A stretch of 19,677 nt of DNA from Bacteroidales bacterium UBA3663 (GTDB lineage: Bacteria > Bacteroidota > Bacteroidia > Bacteroidales > UBA3663), in contig DFJU01000119.1 in NCBI GenBank assembly GCA_002373755.1, forward strand, positions 270-19,946, written 5' to 3'. Position 1 is the stretch's first letter. Each line of letters begins with the position of its first letter. This document shows positions 1-6,562 of the stretch, piece by piece. A program made the position numbers and the translations under genes. Below the pieces are notes generated by a model, which worked only from the letters and a program-made list of their open reading frames with translations, was not told the DNA's origin and did no database searches.

Positions 1-1390
1 TGAAGGCGTCGTCGCTGTCCTTGTATATGCCTGCACCGATGCCTGCGCCGTAGGCTGCACCGACCGATCCGTCGGTCTCATACAGTTCGATGGTTGCGCC
101 GGTGACTGCGGCCAATGTGCGGCGGAAGAGCGGCGAGAGGAAGAGGTTGGCGTGTCCGGCCTTGATGGTCTTGATTTCCATGCCCATCTTCTGCATGATT
201 TCGATGCCGTAGGCGAAGCTGAATGCGATGCCCTCCTGGGCGGCGCGCAGCATGTGGGCCTTCTTGTGGATGTTGAAGTTGATGCCGTGTACGCTGGCAC
301 CCGGATTCTCGTTCTGGAGCACACGCTCTGCACCGTTGCCGAATGGGATGACGCTCAAGCCTTCAGCTCCGACGGGGACGCTCTCGGCCAAGTCGTTCAT
401 TTCCGCGTAGCCGATGCCTTCCGGTGCGACGGTGCGCTTCATCCATGCGTTGAGGATGCCTGTGCCGTTGATGCAGAGCAGGACGCCGAGGCGGGTCTGT
501 CCGTTCTCGCCGTGGTTGACGTGGGCGAAGGTGTTGACGCGGCTGAGCTTGTCGTAGTTCACATCGCCCAACACGCCATAGACGACGCCCGATGTGCCGC
601 CCGTGGCAGCGATTTCGCCCGGCTTCATCACGTTGAGCGACAGGGCATTGTTCGGCTGGTCGCCGCCTCGGTAGCTGATGGGCGTTCCGGCGGGGATGCC
701 AAGTTCATTGGCCACAACCTCGCACACACAGCTCTGCACAGAGAAGGTAGGGACGATGTCGGCGATGATGCTCTCGGGGAAGCCGAAGTGCTTCATCACG
801 TCCTTGCTGACGCAGTTGTTCTTGAAGTCCCAGAACATGCCCTCCGACAGGCCGCTCACGGTCGTCTTCTTGTCGCCGCCCGACAGACGCAGTGCGATGT
901 AGTCGCCCGGCAGCATGATCTTGTCAATCTGCTTGAAGACTTTCGGCTCGTTCTTCTTCACCCAAGCCAGTTTTGCTGCGGTGAAGTTGCCCGGGCTGTT
1001 CAGCAAGTGGGAGAGGCACTTTTTAGGGCCGATGGCCTTGAACGCCTTGTTGCCGAAGGGGACAGCGCGGCCGTCGCACCAGATGATGGATGGACGGAGC
1101 GGCTTGCCATCCTTATCGACGCAGACCAGACCGTGCATCTGATAGGAGATGCCGATGGCCTTGACGTCGGCCAACGAACCGCCAGCCTTGGCCGCTACGC
1201 GACTTGTGGCCTGCTTCAGTTCGTCCCACCACATTTCGGGTTCCTGCTCGGCCCAACCGGCCTTCTTTGCGATGATTGGAGCCTCGGCGTCGGGATATTG
1301 TGCGCTGGCCACGGTGCGGCCAGTCTCGGCATCGACCAACGACGCTTTCACCGATGAGGTGCCGATATCATAACCTAATAAGAGATTCAT
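1..1390 (-). CDS. xylB: Xylulokinase, 3' end cut by window edge
   Basis: FGGY-family sugar kinase that phosphorylates D-xylulose to D-xylulose 5-phosphate, the step after xylose isomerase, feeding the pentose phosphate pathway in the cytoplasm. The 463 visible codons start MNLLLGYDIGTSSVKASLVD, with the N-terminal phosphate-binding motif DIGTSSVK at residues 8-15. SYQMHGLV (82-89) and SGLSEGMFWDF (179-189) are typical of xylulokinases. GGDQ (242-245) holds the likely catalytic base Asp244, and a GGTSG ATP-site motif follows. Family members are close to 490-500 residues, so roughly 30 are lost off the left edge. It lies 62 bases downstream of a co-directional Nudix-type regulator with no clear promoter between, so the two are probably co-transcribed. 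That context supports xylose rather than fucose or rhamnose as the pathway; the kinase family is sure, the substrate likely. Confidence 0.9.
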   Translation of the reverse strand, partial: MNLLLGYDIGTSSVKASLVDAETGRTVASAQYPDAEAPIIAKKAGWAEQEPEMWWDELKQATSRVAAKAGGSLADVKAIGISYQMHGLVCVDKDGKPLRPSIIWCDGRAVPFGNKAFKAIGPKKCLSHLLNSPGNFTAAKLAWVKKNEPKVFKQIDKIMLPGDYIALRLSGGDKKTTVSGLSEGMFWDFKNNCVSKDVMKHFGFPESIIADIVPTFSVQSCVCEVVANELGIPAGTPISYRGGDQPNNALSLNVMKPGEIAATGGTSGVVYGVLGDVNYDKLSRVNTFAHVNHGENGQTRLGVLLCINGTGILNAWMKRTVAPEGIGYAEMNDLAESVPVGAEGLSVIPFGNGAERVLQNENPGASVHGINFNIHKKAHMLRAAQEGIAFSFAYGIEIMQKMGMEIKTIKAGHANLFLSPLFRRTLAAVTGATIELYETDGSVGAAYGAGIGAGIYKDSDDAF

Positions 1391-1452
1391 ATTTGTTTGA
1401 TTGATGTTTTATAATTGAGTGTTGATTTTTTTATGGCCGATGCCTTACGCAA

Positions 1453-2175
1453 TCACAGCTTCACCTTGCCGACCTGGAACTTGTAGAAGCGGGCGGCGCG
1501 ATGGCTCACGTTCTGCTCCCACTCGTCGAGCGGCACGATGTATGGCTTGTTCATGATGAACTTCGAGAAGTTGCGCACGTCGAGTTCGTGCCCGCAGATC
1601 TGTTCGTGCACGCGACGCAGCTGCAAGGCCGTGAATTTTGGCGGCAGCATCTCGAAAATCAGGTGGGGCTGCTGCACGGAGAGCATTTCAAGCTCCTTCA
1701 GGACCTCGCGGATTATGGTGCTGTGGTCGAAAGCAAGTTCGGGCAGCTCGCTCACCTTGTACCATGCGGCGTCGTGGCCGGCGAAAGTGCGGTGGGTGCG
1801 GTTGTTGATGCGCACGAGCGACAGGTATGCGATTGTCACGATGCGTCCGATCTTCTGCTTGATGGCGTTTTCCAGCCAGAGCACGTCCTTCGGGTTGTTG
1901 GTGCGCGTCGGCGAACCGAAAGCGCGGAACTGGCGCACGTAGTGGTTCTGCGAGCCGGTCAGCTGGTTCAGGATGTCGTTGGCTGCATCGTCGAGGTCTT
2001 CGTCGGCATAGAGCAGTCGGCCTGGAAGCTTCAGCGAATTGTATTGGCTGTTCGGATCCTCTTCACCTTGGCGGGAGAGGAGCACCTTTAGCGATTCGCC
2101 GTCATATCCGAGGATGACACAGTCCACCGAGACGTGCGGATCGAATGAGTTGAGTGTTGTGTTTTCTGCCTGCAT
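1453..2175 (-). CDS. Nudix-fold transcriptional regulator (NrtR/AraR type), probable xylose regulator
   Basis: A 240-residue protein with an N-terminal Nudix fold (about 12-150) and a C-terminal winged-helix region (about 165-235, around FTALQLRRVHEQICG and RNFSKFIMN). The Nudix box at 52-74 is degenerate: the catalytic REUxEE stretch reads NDILNQ at 66-71, so its metal-binding glutamates are gone and hydrolase activity is unlikely. This is the layout of NrtR and of the Bacteroides arabinose regulator AraR, in which the Nudix domain senses a sugar or nucleotide effector. The gene precedes xylB on the same strand, so control of xylose use is the simplest inference. Its 5' region holds a good promoter (2264-2295) and three copies, one partial, of a shared motif (2197, 2354, 2460) that may be its own binding sites. 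The effector is not visible in the sequence. Confidence 0.85.
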   Translation of the reverse strand: MQAENTTLNSFDPHVSVDCVILGYDGESLKVLLSRQGEEDPNSQYNSLKLPGRLLYADEDLDDAANDILNQLTGSQNHYVRQFRAFGSPTRTNNPKDVLWLENAIKQKIGRIVTIAYLSLVRINNRTHRTFAGHDAAWYKVSELPELAFDHSTIIREVLKELEMLSVQQPHLIFEMLPPKFTALQLRRVHEQICGHELDVRNFSKFIMNKPYIVPLDEWEQNVSHRAARFYKFQVGKVKL

Positions 2176-2196
2176 GATGGAGATTTGGTTGGTTGA

Positions 2197-2209
2197 TTAT
2201 CGTCTTTTG
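2197..2209. promoter_or_regulatory. Operator half-site in the regulator leader
   Basis: TTATCGTcTTTTG matches the left half and spacer of the palindrome at 2354-2376 at 12 of 13 positions; the right half is not conserved. It lies 22 bases upstream of the regulator start codon, inside the expected transcript. A protein bound here could block transcription, as in autoregulation. Function is inferred from similarity alone. Confidence 0.4.
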
Positions 2210-2263
2210 CCGGAGAATGATTGCGGAAAATCCGTCGTCATTTTCCATCGGTTTCAGCGGCGG

Positions 2264-2295
2264 CAAAGGTATTCGATTTCGTTGTTCCGACCAAA
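2264..2295 (-). promoter_or_regulatory. Bacteroidota-type promoter of the Nudix regulator
   Basis: On the minus strand TTTG (complement of 2292-2295) is followed after 20 bases by TACCTTTG (complement of 2264-2271). This is a full match to TTTG-N19/21-TAnnTTTG. It predicts a start site near 2257 and a leader of about 80 bases for the regulator, and probably xylB. Confidence 0.75.
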
Positions 2296-2353
2296 TAAAA
2301 ACCGCATCATTTTCGGCCGTTTTTCCCCGTTTTCGACGTGTCGCGCCGGTCGA

Positions 2354-2376
2354 GTTATCGTATTTTGTACAATAAC
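2354..2376. promoter_or_regulatory. Palindromic operator candidate, copy 1
   Basis: GTTATcGTA at 2354-2362 and TACaATAAC at 2368-2376 are inverted copies (8 of 9 positions pair) around a five-base spacer, giving a 23-bp imperfect palindrome typical of dimeric regulators. It lies 58 bases upstream of the regulator -33 element. A second copy begins 106 bases to the right. The Nudix regulator is the nearest candidate binder; this is inference. Confidence 0.6.
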
Positions 2377-2459
2377 CCGTGTGGCGTGTCTGACGCGCTA
2401 TTTTGGTTGTGCAATCGAAATTCTATGCGTTGCAAAGGGGATTCGTTCCGGTGCCGGCA

Positions 2460-2482
2460 CTTATCGTAAATAATACAATATC
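2460..2482. promoter_or_regulatory. Palindromic operator candidate, copy 2
   Basis: TTATCGTA at 2461-2468, a five-base spacer, then TACAATA at 2474-2480. Outside the spacer it matches copy 1 at 15 of 18 positions with identical geometry; the outermost bases differ. The start-to-start distance to copy 1 is 106 bp, about ten helical turns, so bound dimers could face the same side. It ends 49 bases upstream of the accC -33 element, so influence on either divergent promoter is possible. Confidence 0.6.
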
Positions 2483-2531
2483 TCTCAAAATGTTAAAAAA
2501 GATTAAAACCGGATGGCGGCATGGCATTTAT

Positions 2532-2562
2532 TTTGGGCAGAGTTGAAAAGTGGCTAAATTTG
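2532..2562 (+). promoter_or_regulatory. Promoter of the acyl-CoA carboxylase operon
   Basis: TTTG at 2532-2535, 19 bases, then TAAATTTG at 2555-2562: a full match to the Bacteroidota -33/-7 consensus. The expected start near 2569 leaves a leader of about 175 bases before accC. Confidence 0.75.
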
Positions 2563-2569
2563 CGCGCTT

Positions 2570-2742
2570 GCGACTGCCCTTTTTCAGTGGCATTATGGCC
2601 GATGTCCCAGCCCGCGGCGAGTCTGTCGGTGCAGTGCCGTCGGGCAATCGGAAAATAGTCGCGTAGCGCAGTCAAAGGCATATTTTTTCGGAAATCATTG
2701 TTCGAAACAGAGAAACATCGGACATAACACAGATTAATAAAG
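2570..2742 (+). other. Long 5' leader of the carboxylase operon
   Basis: The stretch between the predicted start site and the accC ATG has a GC-rich first half and an AT-rich end. TGCCC (2575-2579) and GGGCA (2642-2646) could close a large stem-loop. It also holds one GTCGCGTAGCG word (2658-2668). I do not recognise a riboswitch class or a credible small ORF. Confidence 0.35.
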
Positions 2743-4257
2743 ATGATAAGAAAGATTTTAATTGCAAATCGTGGCGAGATTGCCATCCGCGTGATGCGCG
2801 CCTGCTACGAAATGGGAATCCGCAGCGTGGCGGTCTATAGCGAGGCCGACCGTACGTCGCGCCATGTGCTGTATGCCAACGAGGCGGAATGCATCGGCCC
2901 TGCACCAAGCAGCGAGAGTTACCTTTGTATCGACAAGATTATCGAAGCAGCCAAGAAGCATAAGGTCGATGCCATCCATCCGGGCTACGGATTCTTGAGC
3001 GAGAACGCCGAATTTGCACGCCGCTGCGAGGAGGAAGGCATCATCTTCATCGGCCCAAATCCGCAGACGATGATCGACATGGGCGACAAGATTCAGGCGC
3101 GCCGTCACATGATTGCCGCCGGAGTGCCCGTCGTGCCCGGTACGCAGGATCAGCTCAATTCGCCCGAAGAGGCCATCGGTGTGTGCAAGACCATCGGCTT
3201 CCCCGTCATGATCAAGGCGTCGATGGGCGGCGGCGGCAAGGGTATGCGTCTCGTGCACCGCGCCGAGGATGTCGTCGAGGCATACAATGCCTGCAAGAGC
3301 GAGGCCCTGTCGGGTTTCGGCGACGACACTGTGTATATTGAGAAGTTTGTCGAGGGTCCGCACCACATCGAGTTTCAGATTATGGGCGACAAGTACGGCA
3401 ACGTCGTCCACTTGGGCGACCGCGAGTGTTCGGTGCAGCGCCGTCACCAGAAGGTCGTCGAGGAGTCGCCGTCGCCGTTCGTCGATCCGGAACTGCGCCA
3501 GCAGATGGGTGCAGCCGCCGTTGCTGCGGCCAAGGCTGTGGGCTACGTCGGCGCGGGAACCATCGAGTTCCTCGTCGATAAGTACAAGCATTTCTACTTC
3601 CTCGAGATGAACACGCGTCTGCAGGTGGAGCACCCGATTACCGAAGAGGTCGTCGGCCTCGACCTTGTCAAGCTGCAGATTCAGGTGGCCGATGGTCAGC
3701 CTCTGCCGTTCAAGCAGGAGGACATCAAGCAGCGCGGCCATGCCATCGAGTGCCGCATCTGTGCCGAGGATACGGACAACAATTTCCGTCCGGCGCCGGG
3801 TACCATTGGCCTTCTGGTCGAACCGCACGGCCCGGGCATCCGCATCGACAGCGCGGTCTATCCGGGCTACGAGATTCCGATGTACTACGACCCGATGATC
3901 GGCAAGCTCATCGTCTGGGCCACTACGCGAGAATATGCCATCGAACGTATGCGCCGCGCGCTCTATGAATATAAGGTGGCCGGCCTTGTGACCAACATCC
4001 GCTATCTGCGCCGCATCATCGACGTGCCGCAGTTTAAGGAGGGCTGCTACGACACGTCGTTCATCGAGGTCAACCAGGAGCGTCTGCGTCCGCGTCCGGG
4101 CTTCAAGAACGATTCGGAGGACATCGCCATCATCGCGGCCTACATCGACTATCTGATGAACTACGAGGAGAACAAGCCGGATGATGCATCGGCCAACAGC
4201 TCCGCCTTGAACCGCTGGCGTTCGTTCGGATTGCAGAAGGGAGTGTTGCGAGTTTAA
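2743..4257 (+). CDS. accC: Biotin carboxylase subunit of acyl-CoA carboxylase
   Basis: Cytoplasmic enzyme that uses ATP and bicarbonate to carboxylate biotin on the carrier protein encoded just downstream. The 504 residues show the biotin carboxylase N-domain (MIRKILIANRGEIAIRV, 1-17), the ATP-grasp glycine loop GGGGKGMR (162-169), RRHQKVVEE near 233-241, and the active-site strand EMNTRLQVEHPITE (288-301). The C-terminal domain includes HAIECRICAED. E. coli AccC is about 450 residues; the extra length is a C-terminal tail ending in a serine- and asparagine-containing linker, as often seen in propionyl- or pyruvate-type subunits. First gene of a carrier-carboxyltransferase operon, so it more likely serves propionyl-CoA carboxylase than a separate fatty-acid enzyme. 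No accA or accD is in the window to decide this. Confidence 0.93.
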   Translation: MIRKILIANRGEIAIRVMRACYEMGIRSVAVYSEADRTSRHVLYANEAECIGPAPSSESYLCIDKIIEAAKKHKVDAIHPGYGFLSENAEFARRCEEEGIIFIGPNPQTMIDMGDKIQARRHMIAAGVPVVPGTQDQLNSPEEAIGVCKTIGFPVMIKASMGGGGKGMRLVHRAEDVVEAYNACKSEALSGFGDDTVYIEKFVEGPHHIEFQIMGDKYGNVVHLGDRECSVQRRHQKVVEESPSPFVDPELRQQMGAAAVAAAKAVGYVGAGTIEFLVDKYKHFYFLEMNTRLQVEHPITEEVVGLDLVKLQIQVADGQPLPFKQEDIKQRGHAIECRICAEDTDNNFRPAPGTIGLLVEPHGPGIRIDSAVYPGYEIPMYYDPMIGKLIVWATTREYAIERMRRALYEYKVAGLVTNIRYLRRIIDVPQFKEGCYDTSFIEVNQERLRPRPGFKNDSEDIAIIAAYIDYLMNYEENKPDDASANSSALNRWRSFGLQKGVLRV

Positions 4258-4260
4258 AGA

Positions 4261-4297
4261 CCCTCTCCCCAGCCCTCCCCCGTAATGGGGAGGGGGC
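4261..4297. repeat. C-rich/G-rich REP-like palindrome between accC and accB
   Basis: CCCTCCCC (4273-4280) pairs perfectly with GGGGAGGG (4287-4294) around the loop CGTAAT, preceded by CCCTCTCCCC and followed by GGC. Words of this CCCTCTCCCC...GGGGAGGG kind recur as intergenic palindromes in many bacterial genomes. It begins three bases after the accC stop and sits in a 199-base gap inside what should be one operon. It may stabilise the accC message or be an inserted repeat. Confidence 0.6.
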
Positions 4298-4456
4298 GAA
4301 GGATACCCTCAGCTGTCGGAAAAATTTCGTACGTTAAATCATATTTTTTCAGTGATTCCGAGGCAAGAAAGGAGTCTTAATTCGCGTAGCAATGGAATGT
4401 CGAACTATGGCATTGCCGTTGGCCCCGCAAAATTCAAAATTTCAAAAAATTTCACT

Positions 4457-4966
4457 ATGGAGATTCAAATTGGAAACCGTTTGGCCGAAGTGACCCTGCT
4501 CGGCAAGGAGGGCAACCAGGTGTCGATAGAGATTGACGGAAAGGTCTATCACGTTGACATCTGCATGTTCGCCAATGGGCAGGTTTCGGTGCTCAACAAC
4601 GGAATATCGTATAATGCGACGCTCATCAAGGGCGACAACCCGAAACACTATCGCGTAGCGCTCAACTACTCCAACTACGAGGTCGATATGCTCGACTCGC
4701 AGGCCAAGTACATGCGTATGCGACGTAAGGCCGACAGCGAAAAGCAGGCCGACAAGATCAAGGCCCCGATGCCGTGCAAGATAGTCAAGACCTACGTCAC
4801 GCCGGGCCAGCAGCTCGCTGCGGGCGACATCGTGCTCACCATCGAGGCGATGAAGATGCAGTCGAACATCTCGGTGACCGAAGCCTGCACCGTGGCCGAA
4901 GTGAAGTGTGCCGAAGGCGACAGCGTTATGGCCGATCAAGTTCTTGTAACCCTCAAACTACAGTAA
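4457..4966 (+). CDS. Biotin carboxyl carrier protein
   Basis: A 169-residue carrier that shuttles carboxybiotin between biotin carboxylase and the carboxyltransferase. The biotin site is EAMKM at 130-134, with Lys133 biotinylated by BirA. The preceding hammerhead-fold element reads APMPCK (103-108), where the family normally has PMPGK. Residues 1-95 form the N-terminal region seen in Bacteroidota propionyl-type carriers. I chose the ATG at 4457 because MEIQIG is the conserved family start; the frame is open up to 4352 but encodes nothing family-like. The stop lies three bases before the next start codon, so translation of the two is probably coupled. Confidence 0.88.
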   Translation: MEIQIGNRLAEVTLLGKEGNQVSIEIDGKVYHVDICMFANGQVSVLNNGISYNATLIKGDNPKHYRVALNYSNYEVDMLDSQAKYMRMRRKADSEKQADKIKAPMPCKIVKTYVTPGQQLAAGDIVLTIEAMKMQSNISVTEACTVAEVKCAEGDSVMADQVLVTLKLQ

Positions 4967-4969
4967 AAA

Positions 4970-6418
4970 ATGGAACAAGCAAAGAAACTCAGCGTTCGTG
5001 AACGCATCAACATATTGTTGGACAAGGACACCTTTGTCGAGGTGGACCGATTCGTGAAACATCATTGCACCAACTTCGGCATGGAGCAGAAGCGCGTGGC
5101 GGGCGACGGCGTCGTTGCCGGATATGGCAAGATTGACGGCCGCATCGTCTTCGTCTATGGCTTTGACTTCGACGTGCTCGGCGGTTCTCTTTCTGCGGCC
5201 AATGCAGCAAAGATCGCCAAGGTCCAGGATGCCGCATTGAAGAACGGCGCACCCATCATCGGCCTCAATGACAGCGGCGGCGCACGCATCCAGGAGGGCA
5301 TCGAGTCGCTCTCCGGCTTCGGCGAGATTTTCTACCGCAACGTGCAGGCATCGGGCGTCATCCCGCAGATATCGGCCATCATGGGCCCATGCGCAGGCGG
5401 CTCGTGCTATAGCCCGGCATTGACCGACTTCATCCTGATGGTGCGTGGCGAGTCGCAGATGTTCATCACCGGCCCGAACGTCGTCAAGCAGGTGACCAAC
5501 GAGGAGTGCGACAAGGAGTCGTTGGGCGGCACCGAAGTCCACAGCACGAAGTCGGGCGTATGCCAGTTTGCGTGCGACAGCGACGAGGAGTGTCTGATGA
5601 CCATCCGCGAACTCATCGGCTTCCTGCCGAGCAACAATATGGAGGACGCGCCCGTCCATCCTGCCACCGACGAGGTGACCCGCGAGGTGCACGAGTTGGA
5701 GGGCATCGTCCCGGCCAATCCGAATGTCCCCTACAACATCAAGGACATCATCGAGCCGATCTGCGACCACCAGTATTTCTTCGAGGTCGCACCGAATTTC
5801 GCCAAGAACATCGTGGTCGGTTTCGGCCGCATGGCAGGTCGCACGGTCGGTTTTGTGGCCAATCAGCCTCAGGTCCTGGCCGGATCATTGGACATCGACG
5901 CCAGCGAGAAGGGCGCACGTTTCGTCCGCTTCTGCGACTGCTTCAACATCCCGATTGTCACCATCGAAGACGTGCCGGGCTTCCTGCCGGGCATGAATCA
6001 GGAGCACGGCGGCATCATCCGTCACGGTGCAAAACTGCTCTACGCCTATGCCGAGGCCACCGTTCCGAAGGTCACGCTCATCACCCGCAAGGCATACGGC
6101 GGCGCATACATCGTGATGAACTGCAAGCAGTTGGGCGCCGATGTGAACTTGGCCTACGAATCGGCTGAAATCGCCGTGATGGGAGCCAAGGGCGCAGTCT
6201 CCATCCTCTACCGCAAGGAGACGCCAGAGCAGCAGGCCGAGCGCATCAAGGAGTACGAGGCCAAGTTCAACAATCCGTATTGCGCGGCCGAATTGGGCTT
6301 CATCGACGACATCATCGCGCCGTCCGACACCCGCAAGGCCATCATCAAGGCCCTTGAGTGCTGCCGCAACAAGAATCAGAGCAATCCGCCCAAGAAGCAC
6401 GGCAATATGCCTGTGTAA
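4970..6418 (+). CDS. pccB: Carboxyltransferase subunit of propionyl/acyl-CoA carboxylase
   Basis: Transfers the carboxyl group between biotin and an acyl-CoA; propionyl-CoA to methylmalonyl-CoA is the likeliest reaction, part of the succinate-propionate route. The 482 residues contain two crotonase-fold halves: DSGGARIQEG (101-110) and GPCAGGSCYSPALTDF (139-154) in the first, then DVPGFLPG (334-341) and TRKAYGGAYIVM (372-383) in the second. Family members are usually 510-520 residues. Here about 30 N-terminal residues before the conserved RERI segment are absent, and an in-frame stop at 4964 rules out an earlier start. The residue after GGAY is Ile381; propionyl-specific Streptomyces PccB has Asp there, so acyl preference is open. 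Methylmalonyl-CoA decarboxylase alpha subunits share this fold, but the adjacent biotin carboxylase favours a carboxylase. Confidence 0.88.
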   Translation: MEQAKKLSVRERINILLDKDTFVEVDRFVKHHCTNFGMEQKRVAGDGVVAGYGKIDGRIVFVYGFDFDVLGGSLSAANAAKIAKVQDAALKNGAPIIGLNDSGGARIQEGIESLSGFGEIFYRNVQASGVIPQISAIMGPCAGGSCYSPALTDFILMVRGESQMFITGPNVVKQVTNEECDKESLGGTEVHSTKSGVCQFACDSDEECLMTIRELIGFLPSNNMEDAPVHPATDEVTREVHELEGIVPANPNVPYNIKDIIEPICDHQYFFEVAPNFAKNIVVGFGRMAGRTVGFVANQPQVLAGSLDIDASEKGARFVRFCDCFNIPIVTIEDVPGFLPGMNQEHGGIIRHGAKLLYAYAEATVPKVTLITRKAYGGAYIVMNCKQLGADVNLAYESAEIAVMGAKGAVSILYRKETPEQQAERIKEYEAKFNNPYCAAELGFIDDIIAPSDTRKAIIKALECCRNKNQSNPPKKHGNMPV

Positions 6419-6445
6419 TCAAGAGGGTTGGGAAAGGCTCAAAAA

Positions 6446-6532
6446 GGGAGTAAAAAGGGGAGTAAAAGGGACAATACAAATGGTTCCTAAAAACTCCCGT
6501 CAAACACAGCAAACGTCTCTTTTACTCCTTTT
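6446..6532 (+). terminator. Competing hairpins between pccB and the phosphatase gene
   Basis: GGAGTAAAAGGGA (6459-6471) pairs with 6516-6528 over 13 positions with one G-U pair, around a 44-base loop, and the pairing can extend through wobbles to 6532. A second copy of the left arm, GGGAGTAAAA, lies at 6446-6455, and ACTCCC at 6493-6498 is a second right arm. Two left and two right arms therefore allow mutually exclusive stems. A terminator or attenuator at the end of the carboxylase operon is plausible, though the U-tract is short. Confidence 0.45.
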
Positions 6533-6562
6533 CGGTACAAATGCCTAATCTCCATATTTTTT

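Noticed and set aside
152..1357. Plus-strand open frame of 401 codons at the left end
   Set aside because: Antisense shadow of the xylulokinase gene, which reads clearly on the minus strand with family motifs.
2570..2742. Cobalamin or other riboswitch before accC
   Set aside because: No recognisable B12 box or other conserved core; only a weak closing stem.
2758..3828. Minus-strand open frame of 356 codons in accC
   Set aside because: Antisense to a highly conserved biotin carboxylase; codon-bias artefact.
4352..4456. 35-codon extension at the N-terminus of the biotin carrier
   Set aside because: Starts at a GTG, has no family similarity, and MEIQIG at 4457 is the conserved start.
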